A stretch of DNA of 64,000 nucleotides from Candidatus Enterococcus moelleringii (GTDB lineage Bacteria > Bacillota > Bacilli > Lactobacillales > Enterococcaceae): the NCBI RefSeq assembly GCF_017377575.1, contig NZ_JAFREM010000030.1:1-64000 (forward strand), given 5' to 3'. The notes beneath the pieces are model-generated. The model was given only the letters and a program-made list of their open reading frames with translations, was not told where the DNA came from and did no database searches. The translations under genes were made by a program, and so were the position numbers. Positions 42,120-51,028 of this stretch are shown here, in pieces; the first letter of the stretch is position 1, and every line of letters begins with the position of its first letter.

Positions 42120-42180
42120 AACAAGAGGTGGAACCACGTCCAATGACGTCCTCTGGCAAGCATAGCCAGGGGACTTTTTT
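42120..42180 (+). promoter_or_regulatory. Second T-box antiterminator/terminator module without its own Stem I
   Basis: GAGGTGGAACCACG (42125-42138) is a second T-box core, followed by GTCCTCTGGC/GCCAGGGGAC with T7 (42149-42180). Only about 55 bases lie between the first terminator and this module, too short for a Stem I or specifier. So one Stem I serves two switches in series, or the second is a remnant. Confidence 0.8.
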
Positions 42181-42203
42181 TATTTTAGGGAGGAACATGC
42201 AGA

Positions 42204-42845
42204 ATGAATTATTTAGTTGATGTTATGCCGCAATTACTAACCGGCGCCAGTACTACGGTGAAATTATTTTTATATACGATTATTGGCTCACTGCCGCTGG
42301 GGATTTTACTTTCCTTTGGTTTATCCAGTCGTTTCACACCGATTAAATGGATTTTACAGCTTTACGTGTGGATCATGCGAGGCACACCGTTATTGCTGCA
42401 GCTGATCTTCGTCTTTTACGGCTTGCCATTGGCGGGTATCGTATTTGACCGTTTCGAAGCAGCACTTTTCGCTTTCGTTCTAAACTACGCGGCGTATTAC
42501 GCGGAAATCTTCCGGGGCGGAATTCAGTCGATTCCATTAGGACAATACGAAGCTTCTCGGGTGTTAGGCTTAACACCGTTTCAAACGATTACCCGAATCA
42601 TTATCCCTCAGGTAGTAAAAATTGTATTACCATCTGTCGGAAATGAAGTGATTAACTTGATTAAGGATACTTCATTGGTGTACATCCTAGGCCTGTCTGA
42701 TGTTATGCGGGTAGGGAAGATCGCCATGGAGCGGGACACCACGTTGCTGCCGTTATTAGGAGTCGCCCTCATCTACCTAGTGATGACCGGGATCGCGACC
42801 GTACTTATGAAGTATTTGGAAAATCGTCTGAACTACTATCGTTAG
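42204..42845 (+). CDS. Amino-acid ABC transporter permease (predicted histidine)
   Basis: The 213-residue product has about five membrane helices and the HisM/GlnP-type ATPase-coupling loop YEASRVLGLTPFQTITRIII at residues about 114-133. It is the only permease in the operon, so a homodimer is likely. It starts at ATG 13 bases after GGGAGG and is the first gene behind the T-box leader. The proposed histidine substrate rests on the T-box specifier and is an inference. Confidence 0.9.
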   Translation: MNYLVDVMPQLLTGASTTVKLFLYTIIGSLPLGILLSFGLSSRFTPIKWILQLYVWIMRGTPLLLQLIFVFYGLPLAGIVFDRFEAALFAFVLNYAAYYAEIFRGGIQSIPLGQYEASRVLGLTPFQTITRIIIPQVVKIVLPSVGNEVINLIKDTSLVYILGLSDVMRVGKIAMERDTTLLPLLGVALIYLVMTGIATVLMKYLENRLNYYR

Positions 42846-42872
42846 AAATTTTCGTAAAGAAGGAGCAGCCTC

Positions 42873-43508
42873 ATGATTGAATTAAAAAATATCAATAAAT
42901 CTTTTGGCACTAAAAAAGTTATTAACAATCTAGATTTAGTGATCCCCGATGGTCAAATCTTGGCAATCGTTGGACCATCCGGCGGTGGGAAAACCACCTT
43001 GCTTCGGACACTAGCTGGACTAGAAAAAGCCGACAGCGGCACATTTTTACAAGACGGAGAACCCTTTGATCCTGCCTCTGATAAACACCAGGAGCAAGTC
43101 GTTGGCGTGGTCTTCCAGGACTTCCAGCTATTTCCTCATCTAAACGTGATGGACAATATTACCATTGGTCCTCGCTTAGTGTTAAAAGAAGAAAAAGAAG
43201 TGTACACGAAAAAAGCGCAAAACTTAGCCAGCCTGTTAGGTATCGAAGAACTGTTATACAGCTATCCTTTCCAACTATCCGGCGGTCAAAAACAGCGTTT
43301 AGCCATCGCCCGCGCCATGGCAATGGGACCAAAAGTATTGGCCTATGATGAACCAACCAGTGCCTTAGATCCAGCCTTGCGTCAGCAAGTGGAAAGCTTG
43401 ATCTTAGAACTAAAAGCAGATGGCGTCACACAAATCGTCGTAACCCATGACTTAGTTTTCGCCGAAAATATCGCCGACAAGCTGTTGAAAGTCGAACCAA
43501 TTGGTTAA
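42873..43508 (+). CDS. Amino-acid ABC transporter ATP-binding protein
   Basis: The 211-residue product has GPSGGGKTT (Walker A, residues 33-41), VFQDFQLFPHLNV (Q-loop), LSGGQKQRLAIARA (signature), VLAYDEPTSALD (Walker B) and the switch His in VVTHDL. It is slightly shorter at the C-terminus than the usual 240-residue GlnQ type. It lies 27 bases after the permease gene, with AAGGAG upstream. Confidence 0.93.
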   Translation: MIELKNINKSFGTKKVINNLDLVIPDGQILAIVGPSGGGKTTLLRTLAGLEKADSGTFLQDGEPFDPASDKHQEQVVGVVFQDFQLFPHLNVMDNITIGPRLVLKEEKEVYTKKAQNLASLLGIEELLYSYPFQLSGGQKQRLAIARAMAMGPKVLAYDEPTSALDPALRQQVESLILELKADGVTQIVVTHDLVFAENIADKLLKVEPIG

Positions 43509-43555
43509 CAAGAGACACCAAAATATACATTAAAATGAACTAGGAGGAAGTTAGT

Positions 43556-44395
43556 ATGAAATTGAAAAAGTTTGTATTAGGAACAGTTGCTTTAGTAAGC
43601 GTGGCAGTTTTGGGAGCCTGCGGCAATGGCAGCAACGATGATGAAGCATCAAATGAAAACACATGGCAACAAGTAGAAGAATCAAAGAAAATCACCATCG
43701 GCTTGGATGATACCTTTGTACCAATGGGCTTTAAAGATGAAGACGGCGAAATTGTTGGTTTTGACATTGACTTAGCTAAAGCTGTTTTTGAGCAATACGA
43801 CATCGAACCAACCTTCCAGCCGATTGACTGGTCCATGAAAGAAAATGAATTAGAAAACGGTACGATCGACCTAATCTGGAACGGCTATACCATGACTAAG
43901 GCTCGTGAAGAAAAAGTAGCCTTCACAAAACCTTACGCGAAAAATGAACAAGTAATTGTAGCTGAAAAAGACAGCGGCATTACCAAAGATGAAGATTTGA
44001 AAGACAAAATTTTAGGCGCACAAGAAGGTTCTTCTGGTTACGAGGCCTTCAACAATGAGCCTGAAAAATTAAAAGACTTAGTAACAGACCAAGATGCAAC
44101 TTTGTATGCCAGCTTCAATGAAGCATTTATTGACTTGGAAAGCGGCCGGATTGATGGCTTGCTGATCGACCGGGTTTACGCTGATTACTACTTGAAGCAA
44201 GCAGGTAAAACTGATGACTTTACGGTCTTTAATGCTGGATTTAACAACGAAAACTTCGCTGTTGGTGCACGTAAAGACGATACCGAACTGGTTGGGAAAA
44301 TTAATGACGCCTTCGATAAATTACAAGAAGACGGCAAATACGGGGAAATTTCACAAAAATGGTTTGGTGAAGAATGGAGTCTTCCTGAAGATTAA
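43556..44395 (+). CDS. Amino-acid-binding lipoprotein 1 of the ABC transporter
   Basis: The 279-residue product has a lipoprotein signal (MKLKKFVLGTVALVSVAVLG) with lipobox LGAC, Cys about residue 22, and a family-3 solute-binding fold: IGLDDTFVPMGFKDEDGEIV, GFDIDLAKAVF, NGTIDLIWNGYT. It is anchored outside the membrane and feeds substrate to the permease. It starts after AGGAGG. A second, similar binding protein follows beyond a terminator. Confidence 0.93.
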   Translation: MKLKKFVLGTVALVSVAVLGACGNGSNDDEASNENTWQQVEESKKITIGLDDTFVPMGFKDEDGEIVGFDIDLAKAVFEQYDIEPTFQPIDWSMKENELENGTIDLIWNGYTMTKAREEKVAFTKPYAKNEQVIVAEKDSGITKDEDLKDKILGAQEGSSGYEAFNNEPEKLKDLVTDQDATLYASFNEAFIDLESGRIDGLLIDRVYADYYLKQAGKTDDFTVFNAGFNNENFAVGARKDDTELVGKINDAFDKLQEDGKYGEISQKWFGEEWSLPED

Positions 44396-44401
44396 CAGAA
44401 T

Positions 44402-44433
44402 ATAGGCGAGCGGATCAGTTCGCCTATTTTTTT
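44402..44433 (+). terminator. Terminator between the two binding-protein genes
   Basis: ATAGGCGA and TCGCCTAT stem, followed by T7. It would reduce read-through into the second binding-protein gene. Confidence 0.82.
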
Positions 44434-44464
44434 ATACAAAAATCAAAAAATAGGGGTGTAATTT

Positions 44465-45286
44465 ATGAAGAAATGGGTTGCAGGAATAGTTGGTTTGGCA
44501 ATGGTTTTTGGACTTTCGGCTTGTGGTGAAAAAGAAGCCAGCGGTGACGACAGCTGGCAAAAAATCGAAGAATCAAAAGAAATTATTATCGGTTTGGATG
44601 ATACTTTTGTGCCGTTAGGCTTCAAGGATGACGATGGGGAAACAGTCGGTTTTGACGTTGATTTGGCTAAAGCGATTTGTGAGGACTACGGCATCGAGCC
44701 GACTTTCCAAGCGATTGACTGGTCGATGAAAGAAAATGAGCTGGATAATGGCACTATCGATTTGATTTGGAACGGCTATTCTGTAACAAAAGCTCGTGAA
44801 GAAAAGGTACTCTTTACTAAGCCGTATGCTAAAAATGAACACATCGTTTTAACTCGCAAAGACAGCAATATTACTGATCGCGAACAAATGAAGGGCAAAA
44901 TTCTGGGGACGCAGGAAAGTTCTTCTAGTTACGAATCTTTCTTGAAAAATCCAGAATATCTGAAAGATCTAGTTCAAGATGAAGATGCGGTGCAATATGC
45001 CAGCTTCAATGAAGCCTTCATGGATCTTGAAAATGGTCGTCTCGATGGTATTTTAGTTTCGGTTATTTACGCCGAGTACTACTTGAAGCAAAATGATAAG
45101 TTGGATGACTTCAACCTATTTAACCCCGGCTTCCAAGGGGACAGCTTCGCAGTAGGCGCCCGTAAAGGCGACGAAGCATTGGTGGAAAAATTGAATCAAG
45201 GCTTTGAAAAACTAGAAGAAGATGGCCGCTACGCCGAAATCTCGGAAAAATGGTTCGGTACGGCTTGGGAGATTCCCGAAGAGTAG
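44465..45286 (+). CDS. Amino-acid-binding lipoprotein 2, paralogue of the preceding gene
   Basis: The 273-residue product has a signal with lipobox LSAC (Cys about residue 20) and the same family-3 fold; long stretches, such as IGLDDTFVP and AIDWSMKENELDNGTIDLIW, are nearly identical to the neighbour, so this is a tandem duplication. Loops differ (for example VSVIYAEYYLKQND against LIDRVYADYYLKQAG), which could shift affinity or specificity. It starts after AGGGGTG and relies on read-through of the terminator before it or on its own unseen promoter. Confidence 0.9.
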   Translation: MKKWVAGIVGLAMVFGLSACGEKEASGDDSWQKIEESKEIIIGLDDTFVPLGFKDDDGETVGFDVDLAKAICEDYGIEPTFQAIDWSMKENELDNGTIDLIWNGYSVTKAREEKVLFTKPYAKNEHIVLTRKDSNITDREQMKGKILGTQESSSSYESFLKNPEYLKDLVQDEDAVQYASFNEAFMDLENGRLDGILVSVIYAEYYLKQNDKLDDFNLFNPGFQGDSFAVGARKGDEALVEKLNQGFEKLEEDGRYAEISEKWFGTAWEIPEE

Positions 45287-45367
45287 CAACATTTTCTCTA
45301 ATCGAATTCTCAAGTAAAGGCCGTCATTTGGTCCATTTGAATTGAAAAGTTGAAGAAGTAGCAAAAA

Positions 45368-45404
45368 GAGGCAAACAAAACTTTTGTTCGCCTCTTTTTT
45401 TTTG
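45368..45404 (+). terminator. Rho-independent terminator ending the transporter operon
   Basis: GAGGC.AACAAAA pairs with TTTTGTT.GCCTC, followed by nine T. It excludes an ftsK start before 45405. Confidence 0.9.
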
Positions 45405-45434
45405 TATAATGGAACAAGTGAAAAGAGGGATAAA

Positions 45435-47822
45435 ATGGCGCAGAAAAAGCGTACGAAGAAAAAGAAAAAGACGACAAAAAAACAAAAACAGCTGCAGGAA
45501 CAGCGATTAGTTATTATTATCGGTCTTATTTTTATCCTGTTTGCAGTGTTCGCCTTCTTCAGCCTAGGTTTTTTGGGTAATTTGATCGCCAATGTCCTTC
45601 GCATGGCAGGCGGAAATACGTATCAGTTTTTAGCCTTGATGCTAGGAATTTACGGCCTGCTTCTGGTCGTTAAAAATACGAAATTGAAAATTACGAAAGG
45701 CAGACGCTGGGCGGGGATTGGTGTGTTTTATATTGGCTGCTTAGTTATTATGCACGCCCGTTTATTTGCCAATGTTCAAAGCCAGAATCCCAATGTCTTG
45801 AAAACTACTTGGGAATTACTAATGACCGACTTTTTAGGCAATCAGATTACGCAAAATGTCGGCGGCGGTATGCTGGGCGGCGGAATATACAGCTTAACTC
45901 ATTTTCTAGTTTCTCAAGTGGGCAGCTATATTATTGCCGGCTTGCTGCTGGTTTTAGGTTTGTACTTGTTCAGCATGATGGATTTTGCGCAAGTAACCGA
46001 TGCGATCAACCAATTGCTGGATAATATTCAGCAGTGGTTCACCGAATCCGATGAGAAAAAAGCGGAGCGGGATGCCAAACGCAAAGAACGCCAAGAAACT
46101 AAAGCTCAGCAGAAGGCTGAAAAAGAAGCGGCAGCGAAAGAGCGACAAGCTGAAAAAGAACGCAACCAGGTTCGTCCGCTAACGCCAGGGGAGAAATTGG
46201 CGAAGGAAAATCAAGAACCGATTGAAAAAGAACCCGAGCAGATGACGTTGGTGCCGATTGAGGCTTATCAAGCGAATGCAGAACCGAAGCCAGCAGCAAA
46301 ACAGGCGGCTGTCGAAGAAGAAGAGCCGGATAATGGCGACTTGGAATTTGAAATCAGTGCTGAACCAGAAGATCACGATTATCAATTACCGCCTTCAACT
46401 TTGCTGGACTCAATCCCAGCGGCTGATCAAAGCGATGAGTACAAAAAGATCGAAAACAACATCAAAATCTTGGAAAAAACCTTCGACAGCTTTGGCGTAG
46501 AAGCCAAGGTAGTTAAGGCCAGCTTAGGGCCATCAGTAACTAAGTTCGAAATCCAACCAGCTGTGGGCGTTAAGGTCAGCAAAATCGTCAACTTAACCGA
46601 TGATATCGCGTTAGCACTAGCCGCGAAAGATGTGCGGATGGAAGCACCGATTCCCGGGAAATCCTTAATCGGAATTGAAGTACCAAACAGCACCATCAGT
46701 ACCGTTTCTTTCCGAGACATTATCGAGTCCCAGCCAAGTCATCCCGATAAGCTGTTGGAAGTACCACTTGGTCGCGACATCTCAGGGATGGTGCGGACAG
46801 CTGATTTAGCGAAGATGCCTCACTTGCTGATCGCCGGGTCTACCGGTAGCGGGAAGTCGGTGGCTATTAATGGAATCATTACTAGTATTTTAATGCGGGC
46901 TAAGCCGAATGAAGTCAAAATGATGATGATTGATCCGAAAATGGTGGAGCTGAATGTCTATAACGGCATTCCCCATCTCTTAACGCCGGTGGTAACAAAT
47001 CCTCGTAAAGCGTCTCAAGCCTTGCACAAAGTAGTGCAGGAAATGGAAGAACGTTATGAGAAGTTTGCCGCTACTGGTGTCCGAAATATCACTGGCTTCA
47101 ACGAACTAGTGATCCAGAAGAATTTAGAGGATGGACAAAACCGTCCGATCTTACCATTTATTGTGGTGATCGTGGATGAGTTGGCTGACCTGATGATGGT
47201 AGCCAGCAACGAAGTCGAAGATGCCATCACGCGGCTAGCACAAATGGCGCGGGCAGCTGGTATTCATATGATTTTGGCAACTCAACGACCAAGTGTCGAT
47301 GTCATTACCGGGATCATTAAAGCCAACGTGCCATCACGAATTGCTTTCGCTGTTTCCAGCGGAACCGATTCTCGTACGATTATTGACAGCAATGGTGCGG
47401 AGAAATTATTAGGCCGTGGAGATATGCTATTCCTGCCAATGGGTGAAAACAAACCGATCCGGGTTCAGGGAGCCTTTATTTCTGACCACGAAGTCGAAGA
47501 AATTGTGCAGTTTGTTTCCGATCAGCAGGAAGCTCATTACGAAGAAAAAATGATGCCAAGCGAAGAAGATACCACCTCTTCACCATCAGATGTCCCACAA
47601 GATGAGTTGTACGAAGATGCCAAAGCCTTAGTGGTGGAAATGCAAACCGCCAGCATCTCTTTGCTGCAGCGTCGTTTCCGTATCGGCTACAACCGTGCCG
47701 CTCGAATTGTGGATGAGCTGGAGGAAAAAGGCGTTATCGGTCCATCGGTCGGCAGTAAGCCTCGTGAGGTCTACATGGAAAAGGCTGAAGAAGAAATCGA
47801 AAATCCGATGGATGAAGTTTAA
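45435..47822 (+). CDS. ftsK: DNA translocase FtsK/SpoIIIE
   Basis: The 795-residue product pumps chromosomal DNA at the septum. Seen: a basic start, four membrane helices (residues about 20-185), a linker rich in Lys, Glu and Ala (about 195-310), an alpha/beta domain, the RecA-type motor with GSTGSGKS (Walker A) and [15 protein letters not shown] (Walker B), and a C-terminal winged-helix gamma domain ([20 protein letters not shown]) that reads oriented DNA motifs. I use ATG 45435, with AGAGGG upstream; the frame is open to 45384 but that lies in the terminator. Confidence 0.95.
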   Translation: MAQKKRTKKKKKTTKKQKQLQEQRLVIIIGLIFILFAVFAFFSLGFLGNLIANVLRMAGGNTYQFLALMLGIYGLLLVVKNTKLKITKGRRWAGIGVFYIGCLVIMHARLFANVQSQNPNVLKTTWELLMTDFLGNQITQNVGGGMLGGGIYSLTHFLVSQVGSYIIAGLLLVLGLYLFSMMDFAQVTDAINQLLDNIQQWFTESDEKKAERDAKRKERQETKAQQKAEKEAAAKERQAEKERNQVRPLTPGEKLAKENQEPIEKEPEQMTLVPIEAYQANAEPKPAAKQAAVEEEEPDNGDLEFEISAEPEDHDYQLPPSTLLDSIPAADQSDEYKKIENNIKILEKTFDSFGVEAKVVKASLGPSVTKFEIQPAVGVKVSKIVNLTDDIALALAAKDVRMEAPIPGKSLIGIEVPNSTISTVSFRDIIESQPSHPDKLLEVPLGRDISGMVRTADLAKMPHLLIAGSTGSGKSVAINGIITSILMRAKPNEVKMMMIDPKMVELNVYNGIPHLLTPVVTNPRKASQALHKVVQEMEERYEKFAATGVRNITGFNELVIQKNLEDGQNRPILPFIVVIVDELADLMMVASNEVEDAITRLAQMARAAGIHMILATQRPSVDVITGIIKANVPSRIAFAVSSGTDSRTIIDSNGAEKLLGRGDMLFLPMGENKPIRVQGAFISDHEVEEIVQFVSDQQEAHYEEKMMPSEEDTTSSPSDVPQDELYEDAKALVVEMQTASISLLQRRFRIGYNRAARIVDELEEKGVIGPSVGSKPREVYMEKAEEEIENPMDEV

Positions 47823-47831
47823 TATCAGCAG

Positions 47832-47861
47832 AAAAAGCATGAGATTATCTTATGCTTTTTT
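47832..47861 (+). terminator. Rho-independent terminator of ftsK
   Basis: AAAAAGCAT and ATGCTTTTT stem, followed by T. Confidence 0.8.
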
Positions 47862-48233
47862 GCGTTCTAGGAAAATCCATTCTATAATTATTTACGAAAA
47901 TGTACACAAAGCGAATGCTATGAACCAGACAAAGAAGGAAGAGAAATGAGCACTGAGGAATTGGCCTGTTACACCGGATTAAGTCGTCTTCTTTGAATGC
48001 CGCAGCAGAAAGGGAGAAGCAGTAACTGAAGCTATCAAAGCAATCGTTGATGTCTGCCATAAGTATAATGTACCGAGGATTACTGGATAATAAAATAGGA
48101 AGTATCCTAAACGAGGGGTTGAAAAGACGTCTCGTTTTTGTTTTGATTAATTGCATGTGAAAAAATTTCAACATTAATGTGTAATCAAGTTGTGTTATAC
48201 AACAAAAATAACCTGTGCTATATTTTAATCAAG
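47862..48233. other. Gap of about 370 bases with a possible decayed small gene
   Basis: After AGGAAGAGAA an ATG at 47946 opens MSTEELACYTGLSRLL and then stops; in-frame codons after the stop continue as GEAVTEAIKAIVDVCHKYNV. This may be a decayed DNA-binding or phage-type small gene, but I cannot identify it. The rest is AT-rich sequence leading to the next promoter. Confidence 0.35.
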
Positions 48234-48250
48234 TTGATAAGCGCTTACAA
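48234..48250. promoter_or_regulatory. cre-like catabolite-control site
   Basis: TTGATAAGCGCTTACAA contains the AAGCGCTTACA half of a CcpA cre site, with a poorer left end. It lies about 15 bases before the PRD regulator start, so CcpA repression of the PTS operon is plausible. Confidence 0.5.
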
Positions 48251-48264
48251 TTGGAGGAAACATA

Positions 48265-50214
48265 ATGGAGGGAATGAATACTCGACAGAAAAAGTTAATC
48301 AGCTTGCTGGTGCAAAACGATGAGTACTTGCCCGTGGTGCACTACGCCAAGCTTTTAGGAAAAACCAATCGCACGATTTACTCAGATTTAGAAAAGATCC
48401 AAGCCAACTGTTTGGATGCTCAGCTGCTGATTGATAAGAAGCCGCGCATCGGCGTCAAGCTGGTAGGGGAGGCATCAGCAAAGATGCAGCTGTTGGAAGC
48501 ATTGGATCAGCCTTGTGAAGACAACAGTGAATCTACTCCTTTCGATCGGCAATTACTGATTGCTAAAATGCTGTTGGTTGACGAACAAACAGTCACCCAG
48601 CAGAAATTGTCGGATCAATTTCACGTGAGTGCCAGCTCGATTGCCAGTGATTTGGAGAAAATTAATGAAACCTATGCGGTACAAGTAGTTGCCTCCAAAA
48701 AAGGAACTTGGATTGAGGGAAGCGAAGAAGAGCGCCAACGCAGCTTGTTCCGCTTAAGTGAAAACTTGCTGATTTTTAAGGGGATCACAAACGAACAGCT
48801 CTTTCTGGAAAATGGATTTCAAGCTTTACAAACGATTTTTGATCCAGCAATTGTTTCGGCCGTTTTCCAGCAGGTCCAGCTGCTAAAACAAAATCCAACC
48901 GTTTTTGTATCGGAGCAATACGAAAAATCGCTAACCATTCGTCTAATTATTTTCTTGGAGCGATTAAAGAGGCAGCAGCACGTTGAAGAGGACGAATTCC
49001 TATTTGATCAAATTAAAATGATCGACACTTACTTTTTGGCTAGTGAATTTTTGTCCACGGTTACTAAACAACTGAATATTCCATACCAAGAAGATGATGT
49101 CGCCTATGTGAATCGCCAGCTGGTAGGATATGGTGTGAAAATTCATTCCGATCAACAGCAAGCTTTAACCGATTTCGCTCCTATCATTGACAAGGTTTTA
49201 AAGAATATGAGTGAAATTATGCAAGTCGATTTTATGAGGGATGAAGAGTTAAAGCAACGTTTTATCAATCACTTTATTCCAATGATTTATCGACTGAAGC
49301 TGGGCATTGAGATTACTAATCCTTTAGTGGAAGAGATCAAGAATCAGTATTCGATTATTTTCAGCTCTACTTGGTACGCCTTGTCTAATATAGAACACGA
49401 GTTAAAGGTTCAGTTTAATGACGAGGAAGTCGCTTTCTTGGCAATGTACTTTCAAGTCTCCTTAGAAAAAAGCCAAAACGGTAAAAAAATCCTGATTGTT
49501 TGTCCTACCGGTGTTGGGACATCAGAGCTGATTTATCACAAGATCAAACGAATTTTACCAGCACAGGATATCGCGGAAGTCACCACGATTGATAAATTGT
49601 ACAAAAAGAATCTAGACAATGTGGATCTGATTATTTCCTCAATCCATTTACCGGAAATAAACAAGCCGATAATTAAAGTGTCTACACTGGTTACTCAGGA
49701 GGATATCAAAAACATTACGTCGCTGTATTCTGACTTTTTCTATCAAGAGGAAGATACAACCAGCCTGACAATGGAATTTCATTCACTGAAAGAGGTCATT
49801 GATGAAGACTATATTGAGACTGAAAAACAGTTTGAAAACAAAACCGACTGTCTAAACTATATGATTGATCGGCTGGAAAAAGGCAAGATAGTCGACAAAG
49901 CCTTTCGACAAGAGGTCTTTGAACGAGAACAACTAGGAGAAACCGCACTGGAAACCGGTGTAGCGATTCCCCATGCAGCACCGCAAAATGTGCTGAAAAC
50001 AAAAGTATTTATACTAACGTTAGAAAAACCGATTGTGTGGGATCAGCGGAAGGTCAGCTATGTCTTGCTGATGTGTGTAGCCAAATGCGACCGCAGCTTA
50101 GTTAGAGGAATTATTACCGATATGCATAAAATTGTTCGTTCAGAGGTTAACATCAAGCACTTTTTCTTTAAGAAGAATGCCCATGAAATTTATCAAGAAA
50201 TCAGTAGGAGGTAG
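48265..50214 (+). CDS. PRD-containing PTS operon regulator (LicR/MtlR-type)
   Basis: The 649-residue product has two N-terminal helix-turn-helix regions (LISLLVQNDEYLPVVHYAKL and QQKLSDQFHVSASSIASDLE), two PRD regions (residues about 200-400), an EIIB-like part with the Cys loop KILIVCPTGVGTSELIY and a C-terminal EIIA-like part with TALETGVAIPHAAP (His). It senses PTS phosphorylation and controls transcription of the following fructose-family PTS genes. It starts at ATG with GGAGGAAA upstream; the IIA gene begins 5 bases after its stop. Confidence 0.92.
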   Translation: MEGMNTRQKKLISLLVQNDEYLPVVHYAKLLGKTNRTIYSDLEKIQANCLDAQLLIDKKPRIGVKLVGEASAKMQLLEALDQPCEDNSESTPFDRQLLIAKMLLVDEQTVTQQKLSDQFHVSASSIASDLEKINETYAVQVVASKKGTWIEGSEEERQRSLFRLSENLLIFKGITNEQLFLENGFQALQTIFDPAIVSAVFQQVQLLKQNPTVFVSEQYEKSLTIRLIIFLERLKRQQHVEEDEFLFDQIKMIDTYFLASEFLSTVTKQLNIPYQEDDVAYVNRQLVGYGVKIHSDQQQALTDFAPIIDKVLKNMSEIMQVDFMRDEELKQRFINHFIPMIYRLKLGIEITNPLVEEIKNQYSIIFSSTWYALSNIEHELKVQFNDEEVAFLAMYFQVSLEKSQNGKKILIVCPTGVGTSELIYHKIKRILPAQDIAEVTTIDKLYKKNLDNVDLIISSIHLPEINKPIIKVSTLVTQEDIKNITSLYSDFFYQEEDTTSLTMEFHSLKEVIDEDYIETEKQFENKTDCLNYMIDRLEKGKIVDKAFRQEVFEREQLGETALETGVAIPHAAPQNVLKTKVFILTLEKPIVWDQRKVSYVLLMCVAKCDRSLVRGIITDMHKIVRSEVNIKHFFFKKNAHEIYQEISRR

Positions 50215-50218
50215 GAGA

Positions 50219-50683
50219 ATGACAAAAGTGATTACAAAGGAACTCGTTGATTTAGCAACAGCAGGCGAGAACAGTCAGCAAGTTATAGAAACGTTAGCCC
50301 AGCGAATTGATACAACCGGGCGCATCAGCAATTACGAGGGTTATTTACAAAGTGTATTGGATCGGGAGGAATTGACCTCAACAGCGATTGGCTTTGGCAT
50401 TGCCATTCCTCATGGGAAAAGCCCCCATGTCAAGGAATGCACGGTGGCTTTTGGCCGCTTGAGTCAACCGGTAGACTGGAACAGCCTGGATGGCAAAGAA
50501 GTAGAAATGGCCTTTTTACTGGCGGTGCCAGAAGAGTGTGCCGGCGATGAACACTTAAAAATTATTGCTGGATTGTCTCGCAAATTGGTTCATGAAGACT
50601 TTCGGGAAATGTTGCGAACATCAGCGAGTGAAGAAGAAATTGTCCAAGTCATCAATGATAGTCTGGCGACTGTCTTAAACTAA
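50219..50683 (+). CDS. PTS fructose-family IIA component
   Basis: The 154-residue product has the Fru/Mtl-type phosphohistidine loop TAIGFGIAIPHGKSPHVK. ATG 50219, preceded by GGAGGTAGGAG, is used; the frame is open further upstream inside the regulator gene. It receives phosphate from HPr and passes it to the IIB encoded by the next gene. Confidence 0.92.
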   Translation: MTKVITKELVDLATAGENSQQVIETLAQRIDTTGRISNYEGYLQSVLDREELTSTAIGFGIAIPHGKSPHVKECTVAFGRLSQPVDWNSLDGKEVEMAFLLAVPEECAGDEHLKIIAGLSRKLVHEDFREMLRTSASEEEIVQVINDSLATVLN

Positions 50684-50708
50684 AACGAATAAAGGGAGAG
50701 AATAGAAT

Positions 50709-51017
50709 ATGAAATTAGTTGCTGTAACTGCATGTCCATCAGGAGTCGCTCACACTTATTTAGCTGCGGAAAGCTTAGAGGTAGCGGCGAAGAAAAACGG
50801 GATCGATATTCACGTTGAAACCCAAGGCTCCATCGGCATTGAAAATGAACTGACTAGTGATCAAATCGCAGCAGCGGATGCGGTCATTTTAACCAATAAC
50901 ATCGGGATTAAAAATGAAGAGCGCTTCAAAGGCAAACCGGTTGTGCGGGTAAGTGCCGGCGATTGCATCAACAAGGGAGAAGCGATCGTTAAGAAATTGC
51001 AGCAAAAATTAGGGTAG
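50709..51017 (+). CDS. PTS fructose-family IIB component
   Basis: The 102-residue product has the phosphocysteine loop AVTACPSGVAHTYLAAESLE at the N-terminus and VETQGSIGIENELT, typical of FruA/FrvB-type IIB. It begins after AAGGGAGAG and precedes the IIC gene by 11 bases. Confidence 0.92.
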   Translation: MKLVAVTACPSGVAHTYLAAESLEVAAKKNGIDIHVETQGSIGIENELTSDQIAAADAVILTNNIGIKNEERFKGKPVVRVSAGDCINKGEAIVKKLQQKLG

Positions 51018-51028
51018 GAGGAAAAAGA

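Noticed and set aside
45384-45434. N-terminal extension of FtsK
   Set aside because: It would be translated from the terminator hairpin; ATG 45435 has a ribosome site and a typical basic start.
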